Positions 13,333 through 24,849 of a DNA stretch of 64,000 bases are shown here, in pieces (position 1 is the stretch's first letter; every line of letters starts with the position of its first letter). A program made the translations under genes and the position numbers. Origin of the DNA: Hippasteria phrygiana. Its lineage: Eukaryota > Echinodermata > Asteroidea > Valvatida > Goniasteridae. The notes under the pieces were generated by a model. That model was not told where the DNA came from. It saw nothing but the letters and a program-made list of their open reading frames with translations, and did not search any database. Location: positions 2,356,001 to 2,420,000 of the forward strand of contig JAZGUH010000199.1 in NCBI GenBank assembly GCA_037893225.1, given 5' to 3'.

Positions 13333-13799
13333 AGGTAGTGTACACGATTGGTAATCCTCTAATTTGTTTTTACTGAATTATTACGAAATACCTTACTAGC
13401 CTGTAAGTTAATAGTAGTCTCAATCATCGTGTGAAATGATAGCACCGGGTGTGCTGTCGTTGTCAAGAAAAGTGGAAATTTATATTGTTTTCAATCGTTG
13501 GAAAACTGCCCTGTAGGCTTTAGTCAAGGCGCGCGTGGCTACCCGGACGAGTGGCGCGCCCCGGACATGCTGGCGTTCGGGGCGCGTCACGTGTCCAGGT
13601 AGCCACGCGCGTCTTGTTGACTAAAGGCTATCATCCGCCCGACGGTTGAAAACGAGCGCCGTTTTTCTCTCGTTTTTCTCGCCATCCAACAACGCAAAAC
13701 TTTGAACAGGTCAGTGGAACGAAATTTCCTATAAAATACTAACCCCCAAATCCGCCCATTTCTGAAAATTGCAACAATGACCAATCATACACACTGCCT
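13333..13799 (-). mobile_element. TTAA-flanked MITE, family B, nested
   Basis: Termini AGGTAGTGTACACGATTGG and CCAATCATACACACTGCCT are inverted repeats; TTAA follows at 13800-13803. It shares the family's conserved internal blocks (tcaagaaaagtggaaattta, aaaactttgaacaggtcagtg, ataaaatactaacccccaaatcc). It sits inside the 2.85-kb hAT-like element and contains a GC-rich palindrome. Confidence 0.85.
13515..13630. repeat. GC-rich imperfect palindrome, about 115 bp
   Basis: Left arm TTTAGTCAAGGCGCGCGTGG and right arm reading TTTAGTCAACAAGACGCGCG on the other strand, continuing through GGCTACC and GCGCGCCCC/GCGCCCC. It would fold into a long hairpin. It interrupts the middle of the family B MITE. 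Confidence 0.85.
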
Positions 13800-14450
13800 T
13801 TAAAGGGACACATTGCCTTCAAATGTCATGAAATTTTGCTGTTTAGAAATGTTCCTTACCTTTGATAAGAGTTGTTCATGCAAACAAACACGTATAATGT
13901 GTTGCAATTAGTGAGTAGTGATTACAAAACAAAAAATTTGCCGCTTACCCCTGACATCTGACCCGCGAAACATAGACTTATTTCCAGTACTAAATACCAC
14001 CGTCTAAATAATGCGCAAAATACGCTGTAAGAGTCTTTAGGCTGGCGCCGCAGCCAGTGGCCTTGTGAACCTATCAGATGATCGCCAGGTACAATACTCT
14101 ATCTCGCGACACATATCGCCAGTGCTGCGCGTCGTGCCACAGTACATCAAAATGGATCAACAGAACGTACTTCAACCAGATGCGACTGGAAATACGACTG
14201 GTGAACACAGTCCGCCATTTTGTGGAGTCAAAAATTTGGTTCTACAAAATGGCGGACCGTTATTTGTAACGAAATTAAACAAAAACCACGCAATTTGAAG
14301 GGTTAGTTATGTGTATCTTCATATTCTACTTTTTAAAAAGCTTCCCAACCATATCCATTTCAGTTTTATAGCCCAAATCGCAAAATCCAAAGCAATGTGT
14401 CCCTTTAACCTTGATTGAGTGGATTATTAGTTTATTACGTGTTTAGTAAC

Positions 14451-14588
14451 CGGCCTCGGCCTCGGCCTCGGCCTCGGACGTTGTGGCCTCGGCCTCGGCC
14501 TTGGCCTCGGACGTTGTGGCCTCGGCCTCGGTCTCGGCCTCGGAGGTTGTGGCCTCGGTCTTGGCCTCGGCCTCGGAGGTTGTGGCCT
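14451..14588. repeat. GGCCTCGG array, right end of hAT-like element
   Basis: Four blocks of GGCCTCGG separated by ACGTTGT or AGGTTGT. Same orientation as the left array. Confidence 0.9.
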
Positions 14589-14602
14589 TGACTACAACAC
14601 TG

Positions 14603-14960
14603 ATGTACACGAATTGAAAAATAACGAATCTTATGAAGAAAACTAAACACAAGTTCCGGTGATTATCAGTTACCAATACAAAAATCTCTTTTTAAACATT
14701 TTATTGTACTAAAATAAAAAAATAACCAAAACACAGTATGATTTTATTTTACGTAAACTAGTATTTTAAGCAATCAAACGAAAATCGAAAATATCGCCCC
14801 CCCGATGCATTTTTGCCTGTAGCTCAAAACAGAGGAATGCGACTTCCGACTGGTCCCTTGTAAGAATGGCACAAATATGGCCAACCCCACCACCTCTGTT
14901 GTAGCCCTTTAATACCGAGAGTGGCTTTTAGCCTTGTATTGGGCGACTTCCATTAAAATA
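14603..14960. repeat. dispersed repeat R1, copy 2, right part
   Basis: Resumes at ATGTACAC after the hAT-like element and matches copy 1 from cacgaatagaaaaattataacg onward. Its end, taccgagagtggcttttagccttgtattggg, looks like a LINE 3' UTR. Confidence 0.85.
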
Positions 14961-15686
14961 AAATACCATTGCCTCCTACAGTAATGGCATATGCAGAAAC
15001 AGGTACTTGGATAATCTCTTGTAAGTCATGATTTTGTTATGTTGCTAACTGCAAATGTGAGGGTCCCTAAACTGCTGTGAGTACACCTGTCATTCAACAT
15101 TACTGCCAACAACAAGGTTTTAAATTGAGCAATTCTCACGCCTGGCACATCGCACGGGTGCTCGTATTTCAATTTATTTGTAGCCCTACATGTGTGACAA
15201 GTGAAAGTCATTATCCCTCGATCGGACATTAAAGGCATCGTAATTGTCCATTAATGTATCACCAGATGGCTGCTGTTATTACTGTGATTGCGGTTTGGTT
15301 CACAAACCGGTACCATACGCGCCGTTGTCCGATGAGGCACGCTGTGCTGTGTTGTAATTATCAAGGGAAAAATTCCACTCTAATGCTGCACCATTTCTGG
15401 AATTATAACTGTCAGGTTTTTATATTATACGCATAGATAATTCTTTAAGGGACACGTTGCCTTTGAGGTTTTAAGTTGGGCTACAAAAAACATTCATCGT
15501 AAAATTGTACTGTAATTTTAGAAAGTGCCCTTGTAATTTTTTTATCCTCAGTGAGTGATCTCCACTTTGCTGCTTCGAAGGTTCTATCGCAAAGATGGAG
15601 TGCCATCCCCGGTTATTACCGGTCTGTGAATTCAGACTAGCGTCCCTGAACAAAAATCCTGACAAAATTAGAGATCGCAAACATAG

Positions 15687-16191
15687 GGCAGGATAGCTCA
15701 GTTGGTAGAGCATCGGTACGGTAACCTAGGGCTGTCCCATACCTTTTTCCCAGTTTGAATATTAGAAAAAATGTAATTTGCATCGGTGTCAAATGCCGCA
15801 TTTTTGTCGACGTAACTTTTTGTGGACGGAGGTTTGTTGTTCCTGTCCGTAAAACCCTTGATACTTGTAAAATAATTACTGCAGAAACGCAGACTAGAGT
15901 TTTTTTTAAAATTGTTATCAGAAAATGCTACGTACCCGTAATGATCTTGATACAACAGGCACATTAAAAAAATTATGATCGGGTGGTCCATAATATCAAT
16001 CGCCGAACGTAAAACACCAGCGTGTTTTGCTTGCAACTTTTAAAGTTTTACCGGCGTGGCATACAAAACGTGATCGGCGAGTATCGAATATTCGGTCAAA
16101 CCTAGCTTCGAATAATCGAATACTAAATTATTCGAAAATGAACAGCCCTACGGTAACCCACAGGTTGCAGTTCCACATTCCCACTCCTGCC
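15687..16191 (+). pseudogene. tRNA-like SINE head, split by a hAT MITE
   Basis: Removing the MITE and one duplication copy leaves 73 nt (15687-15726 plus 16159-16191). There is a perfect 7-bp acceptor stem (GGCAGGA with TCCTGCC) and a good A box and D arm (TAGCTCAGTTGGTAGAGC). The anticodon and T arms are damaged. Upstream and downstream flanks align with those of the tRNA-like sequence at 33852, so this is a SINE copy rather than a functional tRNA gene. Confidence 0.75.
15727..16150. mobile_element. hAT MITE (424 bp) with exact 8-bp target duplication
   Basis: Termini TAGGGCTGTCC and GAACAGCCCTA form an inverted repeat. The duplication CGGTAACC is exact on both sides (15719-15726, 16151-16158). 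It splits a tRNA-like sequence. Related copies at about 7830-8264 and 44708-44925 share the block gtaaaacaccRgcgtgytttgc and the ending attattcgaaaa.gaacagcc. Confidence 0.93.
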
Positions 16192-16260
16192 AACTTTCTT
16201 GGTTCACAAAATTGATTAAAATTTACCGGGTCGGTTTGCCTTGTAGTTGATGATATTTAA

Positions 16261-16429
16261 CCTCTTCTGGTTGCTGGTATGCCAATTCGGGCTTGTGCAG
16301 CCAAATGTAATGCAAACAATAGGCAAACAATGGATTGAGTACGTGCAGAAATGCGCATAGACGACAACCGGCCAGGTGGTATTTTTTTTCTTCAAACCGT
16401 GGTCATGGCCGTCGTCCACATTCATGCGG
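16261..16429 (-). mobile_element. TTAA-flanked MITE, family A subgroup
   Basis: Flanked by TTAA on both sides (16257-16260, 16430-16433). Contains gcttgtgcagccaaatgtaa, aacaatggattgagta and ggccaggtgg...aaaccgtgg, shared with 31284 and 60744. Confidence 0.8.
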
Positions 16430-16433
16430 TTAA

Positions 16434-17270
16434 AGAAATATAAACAAAACAAAACTTGCGAAAAAATTTCACTCCATTTCAATTTAAAATTGAGTTTTTC
16501 TCTAAAACGTCGGCAGGAGCCGTCTTGTAATACGTGTAGTCTGGCGCTTCTATCAAACTTGACTGTCAGGAAAACCTCATTTTTAGTCGATTGATTGCCC
16601 GTGGGTCACCACAGTTATCGTAATTCGCGCGCCGAAAACGAATTCCATTATGAAGGCGCTGTAAAGTGCTCTGTACCGACAGTGTGCGTGTACATGTACG
16701 TGTGCATCAGCTGCAATCAATACTCGCGTGGGGACAGTAAAGAGCACCGATTATCAAGCGTTCAGAATTACCATTTCATGACAGACACGGGGTTGGATTG
16801 CATTGAACTGACCACTGGGATGTAAAAAGCTGTTTGACGTCATTCCGATTTGCCTTTTGAGATTGTGCTTTTACAAAGTCTGTATGTCGATTTTGTTTGT
16901 TTGTTTTTTTCTTTTTTTCTGGACTTTTTTTGTAAGCCTCGCCTTATCAGGTTGAGCGATTCTACAAATGTATGTGTGTATAGGTTTTTTTTGTTTATGT
17001 GTGCGTTATTCTATTTTGTCATTTTGTCATTTGAAATCCATACATGATTTATTTATATACAGGGTATTTATGTTTTTTTTAATGTATTTATTTGTTTTTT
17101 CTTTATTTTAAATCTAGGTTTGTTGCATGTACATGTACAGGTATTTATTTATTTTATTCTATTTCATTATTGATAACATTTACTGGCGTGAAGCATCGTG
17201 TGCAACATGTTGTTTAAATGTGCTCTAAGTGGTTTGGGGAGCAGATTTTAAACCAACCACCTGAAAACTG
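16434..17270. other. no gene; T-rich
   Basis: T-rich stretch 16880-17170 with tttattt runs and repeated acatgtacatgtac; nothing coding. Confidence 0.65.
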
Positions 17271-17552
17271 GGAAAACTGGCCGAAAATACTGGAAAACCT
17301 TTCGAAAATGCTGGAAAACTGGCCGAAAATACTGGAAAACCTTTCGAAAATGCTGGAAAACTGGCCGAAAAGACTGGAAAACTGGCCAAAAAGACTGGGA
17401 AACGGAACAAAAAGACTGGGAAACGGAACAAAAAGACTGGGAAACCTCCTAAAAAGACTGGGAAACCTCCTAAAAAGACTGGGAAACCTCCTAAAAAGAC
17501 TGGGAAACCTCCTAAAAAGACTGGGAAACCTCCTAAAAAGACTGGAAAACTG
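17271..17552. repeat. 21-bp minisatellite
   Basis: About 13 units, consensus close to aaaagactgggaaacctcct. Since 21 is a multiple of 3 and the unit lacks stops in several frames, ORFs of 126-139 codons occur on both strands; none has other support. Confidence 0.97.
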
Positions 17553-18572
17553 GTCAAAACCCCCGGGAACTGCAGGACAGTTGGCAATTGGACCGACATC
17601 AGCATTTATGAAATTAAGCATCAACCTATTAAAATGAGGACCAACAAAATTGATTAGCTATTAAAAGCAGGCTTGTGACAAAAAGTGCTCAACGAAAAAT
17701 CATGAAACTGCCTCCCAAAAGTGCAGTGGTCTGTTTTTATACTACATTGTACCTTAGAAACAAATAAACCAGTCTGCACCTAATGCATCATTCACCCCTG
17801 GGCGGCACAAAACTCCAGTGGTGTTTATTGATAATGTAATATCTGGAGTTGCCCCTGGTACAGAAAGAGATGTCCGCGGCCAATCGGGTTTAATTTCTCT
17901 GTCACTTTTCACTCATGCCTAATTGCACCCTGTCATTCATCATTTGTCTTGTTTTTTCCATTTGTGCTGCACAAGACTGAGCAGTGAATAGAAGGTTTTG
18001 GCGCCTAGCCGGTGGAATTGGCAGGTTTCAATGGATTCTGTTGGAATCTGTGGGATTCGGTTGAAATCGGCAGGTTTTAGTATTGAGTAAACAAATATTG
18101 TCAAACAGAGTGACACATAAAAAAGAATCAGTTTTATGTGATAATTTAAAAAGGTATTCTATTCAAATGAATCTTGAAAAAAAATCGGAAGTAAATTCGA
18201 AAGCGTAAATAATATGTCGGGATGACCAAGAACACGCTCAAAAAGGGTCATCGATCGACTGTGAACACCAAGAAAATGGACCCCCCCCCCACCCCCCCGA
18301 TGGTCACCACTTCAAATTGCCTAACTATTCCATTTGTGATATGATTCTACAGGGCATAGAATCACTTGGCCACCGCAAGGACTCAGTTCGTATCAGCAGG
18401 GAGAAAGTGTGGATGAAATGTCTTTGTACTGTTCAACCATATGTCTCAACATCCGGGAAGGGAATGATTAAATCTTAATTTTTTTCACCCCATTGTCATT
18501 TGTTTACAGATCCTCCTGGTAAACCCTCTTGGGGTCTCTTGCCCACTTGGATGTCTTTCTCTTTTTCTTCAA

Positions 18573-18785
18573 CCCCTTGCGTACGGATGACGGAATATGG
18601 CGCAAAAAAAACAGTAACACCAGGCCGGATGACGCTATTGGCCGCTGTTTGTGCAGGTTCAATCCATTGTTGGATTATTGTGTATAGGTTACGCTTGACT
18701 GCACAGACACATTGTAGCGGTTCGCTTGGCTGCCAGAGCCGCGGCGGCACCCCGACGTCTCCTGTAAAATACCGTACTCAAGGGG
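18573..18785 (+). mobile_element. TTAA-flanked MITE, family A, near complete
   Basis: 213 bp. Termini CCCCTTGCGTACGG and CCGTACTCAAGGGG are a 14-bp inverted repeat with one mismatch; TTAA follows (18786-18789), TTCAA precedes. The TTAA target and CCC start fit piggyBac-type mobilisation. Confidence 0.9.
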
Positions 18786-18789
18786 TTAA

Positions 18790-20499
18790 GCCTTGCCACA
18801 TCCCTCTGTTCCTTCTATTGCCAAATCACCACCTCCTATTATACCCCCCCCCCCCCTCTTTTTAACCATACTCCATACTCCCCTTCCCCAGCTTCATCCC
18901 TCTCTTCTCAATCCCTCCCCTCTCAATCCCTCCCCTCTTTCATCCTTACCCTAACAACACTCCTTTGTTCCTTGCTGTCCCTTTCCCTCTCTGTACTCCC
19001 TTTGATGTTCACCCACTGCCACTCTCCTCTGTCTGGTCCTTAATCTCTCTTTTGTGTTTCTCCACCCACCCCCTCTTGCTTGTGTGTTCCCAACATGTTT
19101 GTATCTTGTACACTGCCATTTGCCTTGGAGAAAGAACTTGCTTATTAAAAGTTGGAGACGGTAGGCCATAATATTTTTTATATTTTTGACTCCAGTACAT
19201 TGTACATCACGGAGCCAAAAAACTGGAAGTAATATCTTAATTGGCTTCAAGATGGAGGTGATATGTTTGTGTGTCTGTCTTCCCAAGGGGAGACGAGGAA
19301 GAGCAAGCGTTATGCCCACAGGGATTCGGTCACGGAACTCAAAGTTGATGACAGCACGGGCCGACCGCACTATTCATAATGTCGACTGCTCGTCTAGCTT
19401 GGGTCGCACGGTTGTCAGCAAGATGAAAGTAATACAAGTTGTTTACAGCTGTTATCCTTCCATTCAAAACAACACCAAAATACTTTGCATATTATGTTGG
19501 GATGTGGCTCTGTGTTGGGAAGAGAGTTCTTACATTAGTCTCCTTATGGGGTACCGGGAAGAAAGGGTAACAATGGGGAGAATGGTACCCTACGAGGGAT
19601 TCTTTAGAAATCGAGGTACCCCACAAAGTTAATGCTATGGGTTTTGAGATTTCAATGTGGACAAAGGAGAACAAAAGAAGGAAAGTGAAGTCGACAATAG
19701 AGGTACCCTGTATGGGTGCAGATGTGCCGAATCCGCATTCTGTAATTTTTCATGTAATCAAAAAGAGGACGGAAACATCTTAAACCTCAATCACAATGTT
19801 GCATTTACTTCAAAACAAGAACTCTTCTTTGATTTCGTTGGTGCCCCGCTTCAATTTTGCATGCGTGTGTTTAGCTCTCGAAAGAAATTTATGAATGTTG
19901 ATGTGCACTCATCTCGAACTGCTGCATAACTGATTTCATGGCATGATGATCAAGGGTAATAATGCCCCCCAAAAAATATGTTGTTGCCCTCGGACCGACC
20001 GACCGTAAAAAATCAACAACAGTATCCAACCGTCTTATTTTTCTGCTGAATCCAACAGGATTGTAACACTATGAGTTTGCTGCTCAATCCAACGGAAATA
20101 TCAAATTGTTGGATTCAGCAGGGTTAGGAGGCCGACCACAAATAAAATTGGTTTCACTTTTTGATGGTGTTTGTTAATTTTGTTTCCCCCCCCCCCCCCC
20201 CCCCCCCCCGTGTCATCTTTCCATGTTTCCTCTTTCTTAAAATTGTGGGTCATTTACAAATCCGTCGTCCCGGCTGCGCAAATGTGACTTTATATAAAAC
20301 GGGAGAAAGTGAACGCGTAACGTACTTTTTTATTAGGTAGTATAAAAACTTGTCTGCATTGCTTGATAACGATTGATGGGCCTGTTTTTTTCTCCCATAT
20401 ATGGAAGCATTGGCATTATAAAGGGCTTTACATTGTATATGAATAGTGTATTAAATTAGTATGTGAAAATTGACCAAATCAAATGTGACCTGTTCCCAC
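18790..20499. other. no gene recognised; pyrimidine-rich start
   Basis: 18840-19080 is C/T-rich. A 148-codon ORF at 19186-19632 (+) and an overlapping 139-codon ORF (-) show no motif. Short inverted copies of ccaacaggattgtaacac-like sequence lie at 20030-20130. A 24-C tract is at 20186. Confidence 0.6.
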
Positions 20500-20960
20500 G
20501 AAATGGGTGGAGAGAAGCAAGATTTGAAATTCAAGATTGTGGTATTTCCCGAAGGTACAGGTTAAGAGCTTTAATTTGATATATTGTGTGTTGTGGTATC
20601 TCATTCCTAGCCACCCCCCCCCCCCCCCCATACAACATTTTGGAGTTATCAAAGTCTTGACCCCTTGTTTTGAGAAAATGAAGCTCAAAGTTTGTGATCT
20701 GTGAAACTTTAACCCGAGTTTAAACAAGAAATCATCCCCCCCAAAAGATATTTAGAGAATAGACTCAGTTTAAAAACTTTGGGGATAAGATAGTATAGTT
20801 TTTTTTCAAATATACAGTTGTTGAAATCCCAGAATTGACTTTTCAGTGGAAAATTGTTGTTTCGGCTTTTAACTCGGAAAAACCATAGTGCGACTCTCCG
20901 CTCATTTTGTGCTGCAGGTCACAGACAGTTACAAAATAAGTTTTGAACGTAATTGCTTTA
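20500..20960. repeat. dispersed repeat R2, copy 1 (empty site)
   Basis: Matches 50195-51005 block by block: caggttaagagctt.aattt, gttgtggtatctcattcc, ttgaccccttgttttgagaa, gacttttcagtg. It lacks the family B MITE but has its own poly-C tract at 20612-20628. Confidence 0.85.
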
Positions 20961-21716
20961 TCGTACAATAGTCTTATTTTTCATGTCAATCTAAAAAAGA
21001 ACTAAAGACAACATTCTGAAATGAAATAAGTGGAAACAATTAATTTGCGGGCAGATTTTCTGATTTCGTGGAATAATATGTATTAATAACTTACATTTTG
21101 ATTTTCGTGGAATTATTCATATGTAGATTCTTGATTTGTCATTAATTTGTTATGTGTGAACATTCAGAGAAGTACATTCAGAGAAATTGTTCCTGACCCA
21201 ATTGGAAGCCAAATGTTTTCTCATTGACTGCAATTTCAAGTCTCAATTGTAAAATGTGATTCTCGATGAAGTGACCGCGTGATCTAATAACACGGTGACC
21301 GAGAAGGAATCGGAGTCACGGTCAAGAGTCCCTAGCCTATTTCCGACCGTTGAAATAATTCCCCCGAGGAGGCCCTGAGCTGTTGGGTAATCCGCTGAGC
21401 GTCCAACCAAGCTTCTAAAGTCATGGAGACCTCATAATTAATCATGGGATATTAAACCCACAACTCTGCCACCCTCCTCCTCAGAAAAAAAAATTTTGCT
21501 GAAGGTTATTTAGATCTTTGTGGTGAATTGCCTGGACCAAGTCAGACGTGAACTTGCCGGTTTTTTTTTAATCGGTCTCTGTTTTTTTTGGCGGAAAGCC
21601 AGCTTGGCACCAAACTCCAAGGTCGTGCGTGACCGAAAAGCCACGTTCGTCGTCATCGGTAACTCATGCGGACGGAGTCCCCTTTCCTGTTGTTGTTCTT
21701 GAGTCGAAATGTCTTC

Positions 21717-21718
<2 letters not shown>

Positions 21719-21749
<31 letters not shown>
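21719..21749. repeat. poly-C tract, 31 nt
   Basis: The longest of more than twenty G or C homopolymers in the window; others of 17 nt or more include 497-519, 10977-10993, 20186-20209, 25439-25457, 40549-40574 and 41075-41098. Confidence 0.97.
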
Positions 21750-21750
<1 letters not shown>

Positions 21751-22272
21751 AGTTCTGCCCTCGATAATCCCATGCTCAAGTTGGGCAGGATGTAGACATC
21801 CCTCCGAGAAATTTTTATTTTTGTTTTCAAACCGGTAAACCGATTGTTGCCTCGTAGGCTTGTCCCAAGCAAAGAGGATGAGCGTGTTCAGTAATTTGAT
21901 TTTTTTGGGTTGTTTTGGTCGAGGGGGCTCGGAAGTCAGTTTGATCATTGCTTTGATCTGTGCGCGATCGCCTTGACATGATTGATGTGACTTACGAGTC
22001 TGCAGTGCAAATAACGGGTTGACTTTAATTATTTTGTCCGTGTAGCCCCCCCCCCCCCCCCCCCGTCGTAGCCCGGTAGCACCCTTATCGCTCGAGATTG
22101 TTATCGCACAAGATTATTTTTTTTTTGGGGGGGGGGGGTATAGGGACTGAATTACCGTGTGATTCTGTTGCATGGATAGGCAGAGGTGATTGCTGATATT
22201 TTGCCAGTGATCGAATAGAAAAACATATGACTCTACATGTCTATACATCACTATGGTGGTTCAGGTTCTTTA

Positions 22273-22419
22273 GAGTACCGAAGTCTGACGTCAGTTGGCA
22301 TGAGAACTGGTTCCAAACAAATGTAAATTTCGACTGTTCCTTTAACAGCCAGTCATGCAAACACATAACAAAAGTATTCTGGTTCCAAACATTGCATTGA
22401 CGTCATCACTTCGGTGCTC
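22273..22419. mobile_element. short TA-flanked MITE (147 bp)
   Basis: TA, GAGTACCGAAGTCTGACGTCA ... TGACGTCATCACTTCGGTGCTC, TA. The long inverted repeat includes a CRE-like TGACGTCA at each end. Confidence 0.75.
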
Positions 22420-22484
22420 TATAAGCCATTGAATGCTGGTATCCAATCCCATGCAATATTAACTACGAGCAATTTTGATCAGTG

Positions 22485-22660
22485 ACTATAGTTAACTATA
22501 ATTGACAATTGTTGGCTGACTTTGCCTGAACGTTGGCTAGTTGATTGCATCTAGTTGACCAGTTGAAAACAGCCTTTAGGGTATGGCCTTCGGTCACGCT
22601 GGTTATCATTAGTAACACTGCTGTGACAAGTGAAGTGGGACCAGTAAGACCATTTTTCAA
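22485..22660. repeat. dispersed repeat R3, copy 1
   Basis: agttaactata, ctttgcctgaacgttggctag, gctggttatcattagtaac; same order as at 36615-36785. Confidence 0.7.
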
Positions 22661-23367
22661 CTCCGTGTACCTATCGTTCGTGCATGTGTATTGGTACACG
22701 TACAACACGAATCAACCAATTTTCTGTGATTGCTCTTTATTTGTCTATCACTAAAGCTATCTAACTTGTCAAGGGCAGAATTTCAGACTACTTTTTCTCA
22801 ATAGTTTTTTTTTTTTACCAGCAGATTATATATGCAGAGCTATACTTGAAAATACGTCTACAAATCTGATTTTGTTAACTTTTGAATCAAATCAACAAAA
22901 TTAGCTGGCTTAACGTTGCAAGTTCTTTCTCTTAAAGTTTTTGCCTTTGAGAAAAAACTTGCTTTGAGAAAAACAAATTGATTAATTTGGTTTATAGTTA
23001 GCAGTTTGTAGCAGTTTAACTCATTTTCACTTTTCAAATTTTAATCGAGTCTAAAAGGGTTTTTGACATGGGGGGTGGGGGAATGTTTTTTCAAACTGAG
23101 GCTGTACACCCAGTGTACCCCCTCCCCTAGAGAGTACAGTTGATTTACTATTTTTCCTGCCCCAAAGTGCCCCCCAAACCCCCTCCCCCCCCAACAAAAA
23201 TTGATGCACCTCAGGTGCCCCCCTGCAAATTGGACCCGTTTATCCGACTCTTATATGTATTTTGGGTCTTACATCTGAGGCTTAAAATTAATTTTGGAAC
23301 CCATCTTTAAAACCCTACCCCCCTAGGGTGCCTCCAAAATCATATTAAAATAGGATTTTTGACTTGA

Positions 23368-23794
23368 AGGTAGTATACATCATTTGTAAACATAAAAAAA
23401 AAAAAACTATTGAATTATAATGAAATACCGTGTTAGACTAAGTAAATAGCAGTCTCAAGCATCGTATGAAATCATGGCACCTGGTGTGCAGTCGTTTTCA
23501 AGAAAAGTGGAAATTTATATCGTTTTCCAACGATTGTCGATTGACAATTGTTGGAAATAGTCTAGTTCCCCGACCTGATAATTCCCTGACGTCTATAAAT
23601 TACTTATCTAAGGTATGGTCAGAGAACCAAACTACTAGAACATATTTTTTTCCCTCTGTTTTCCCAGCATCTATGCGCACAAAACTTTAAACAGGTCAGT
23701 GTTACAGTATTTTCTATAGCACGTTATAAAATACTAACCCCCAAATCCATTTATTTCTGAAAATTACAGCAAAAGCAAATGGTGTATACTACCT
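23368..23794 (-). mobile_element. TTAA-flanked MITE, family B
   Basis: 427 bp, termini AGGTAGTATACATC and TGGTGTATACTACCT, flanked by TTGA (decayed) and TTAA (23795-23798). Opposite orientation to the 10164, 50484 and 54710 copies. Confidence 0.9.
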
Positions 23795-24199
23795 TTAATG
23801 AAACACATCCCAAGTGTCACTGTCATGTCCGGCGTGCCGCGTGACAACCGTCGGCAGCAATTCAATGAGGTTTATTCACTTCCAAAGTGTAAAGCACTGT
23901 CTCAATAATTAATTCATGAAGGGGGAATTCTGTGGGCAAATGAAACCTTGGAAGAGCTGTGGTTTCACATGGGCTACTGAGCATGACTATCGCCTTCACT
24001 ACACACGTATCACATTGTGGACCCTAAGGAAATCACAGTAATTTCCTTGAAAATAGGTCTTGGTTTTTTTTTAGCACGGAACAATCTCATTTGGGATTTA
24101 TATTACATTAAAAAAAAAATTACATTAAAAATGAAACTTGCCAACCACCTCCGACACACATTAACAGTGTTCTTGGTATGTTCAGGGGAACGGATTGTC

Positions 24200-24420
24200 A
24201 CTAACGGTACATTATTTAGGCCTCAAATTCTTCATCATGGTACTTATGATTGCGATGTTACAGATTGCGGGTTCGAGTCCAGCTGGGTCATGGTGCTTGT
24301 GTCCTTGTGCAAGGCACTTTGTCACAAGTTGTTTTTCTCCACCAGGGAATAAATGGCTACATGTGCCCTTAACTTGCTGCCAGAGCCGTATACTCCCCAG
24401 GGAGCTAAGATTTCAGGAAT
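24200..24420 (+). mobile_element. SINE, B-box type 1
   Basis: B box GGGTTCGAGTCC (24268-24281) followed by agctgggtcatggtgcttgtgtccttgtgcaaggcactttgtcac. The tail block matches a minus-strand copy at 45236-45365. The A-box region is eroded. Confidence 0.7.
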
Positions 24421-24545
24421 GATTGATAGGCCTGATGAGCAGGGGTAATAATGTAGCACCTTGACCACTATGGTCATGACGATTATGCATGCTTTATAAA
24501 TCTACACACTTTTATTTCCCCCCCCCCCCCCCAAAATGGTTTCAG

Positions 24546-24849
24546 CTCTTGAATACGGACGGCGGCCATAGCCATAGCCATGGCTTAAAAAATGACCACC
24601 TGTCGGGTTGTCTTCTATATGCGCATTCCTGCTCGTACTCATTCCATTCATGTTTCAACTATATTGTTCTAGAATTGGAGTGTAATGAAAAGATGGAGCT
24701 TTTTCAAACGAAGCTTTCATTCACACAAAAGGGGGCTCCAAGTGCGATGAATAGGACCTTTCTTTGTGGCGCCTATTGTTTGCGTTTACACTTGGCTGCA
24801 CAGCTCTCCCCCCCCCCCCCCCAATCAATAACAGCCAGACACAAGGGGT
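24546..24849 (+). mobile_element. family A subgroup MITE, long form
   Basis: Starts cttgaatacggacggcggcc and ends gccagacacaagggg; internal agctttcattcacac...ccaagtgcgatgaat is shared with 55321 and, inverted, with 60744. A poly-C tract has grown near 24808. Confidence 0.75.

Larger units (their letters stand above)
11758..14602. mobile_element. hAT-like non-autonomous element with GGCCTC arrays at both ends
   Basis: Flanked by an exact 8-bp duplication ATGTACAC (11750-11757 and 14603-14610). Termini CAGTGTTG and CAACACTG are inverted repeats. Just inside both ends lie GGCCTCGG arrays (about 11775-11925 and 14451-14588), in the same orientation on the + strand. The host sequence on both sides is repeat R1, whose intact copy near 645-665 gives the empty site. 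No transposase ORF is visible; the interior is GC-richer than its surroundings and carries a nested TTAA MITE. Confidence 0.85.

Noticed and set aside
15687..15726. functional tRNA gene
   Set aside because: Interrupted by a 424-bp insertion and with a broken anticodon and T arm; flanks match another SINE copy.
15698..16036. 112-codon minus-strand ORF
   Set aside because: Lies inside the hAT MITE; no transposase motif and not open in related copies.
17214..17637. ORFs of 126-139 codons on both strands (heptad-like KRLGNLL or FPSLFRR repeats)
   Set aside because: Produced by a 21-bp minisatellite; open in several frames on both strands with no start context, domain or splice support.
19186..19632. 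148-codon + ORF
   Set aside because: No recognisable domain, overlapped by an equally long minus ORF, no splice or promoter signal; probably chance.
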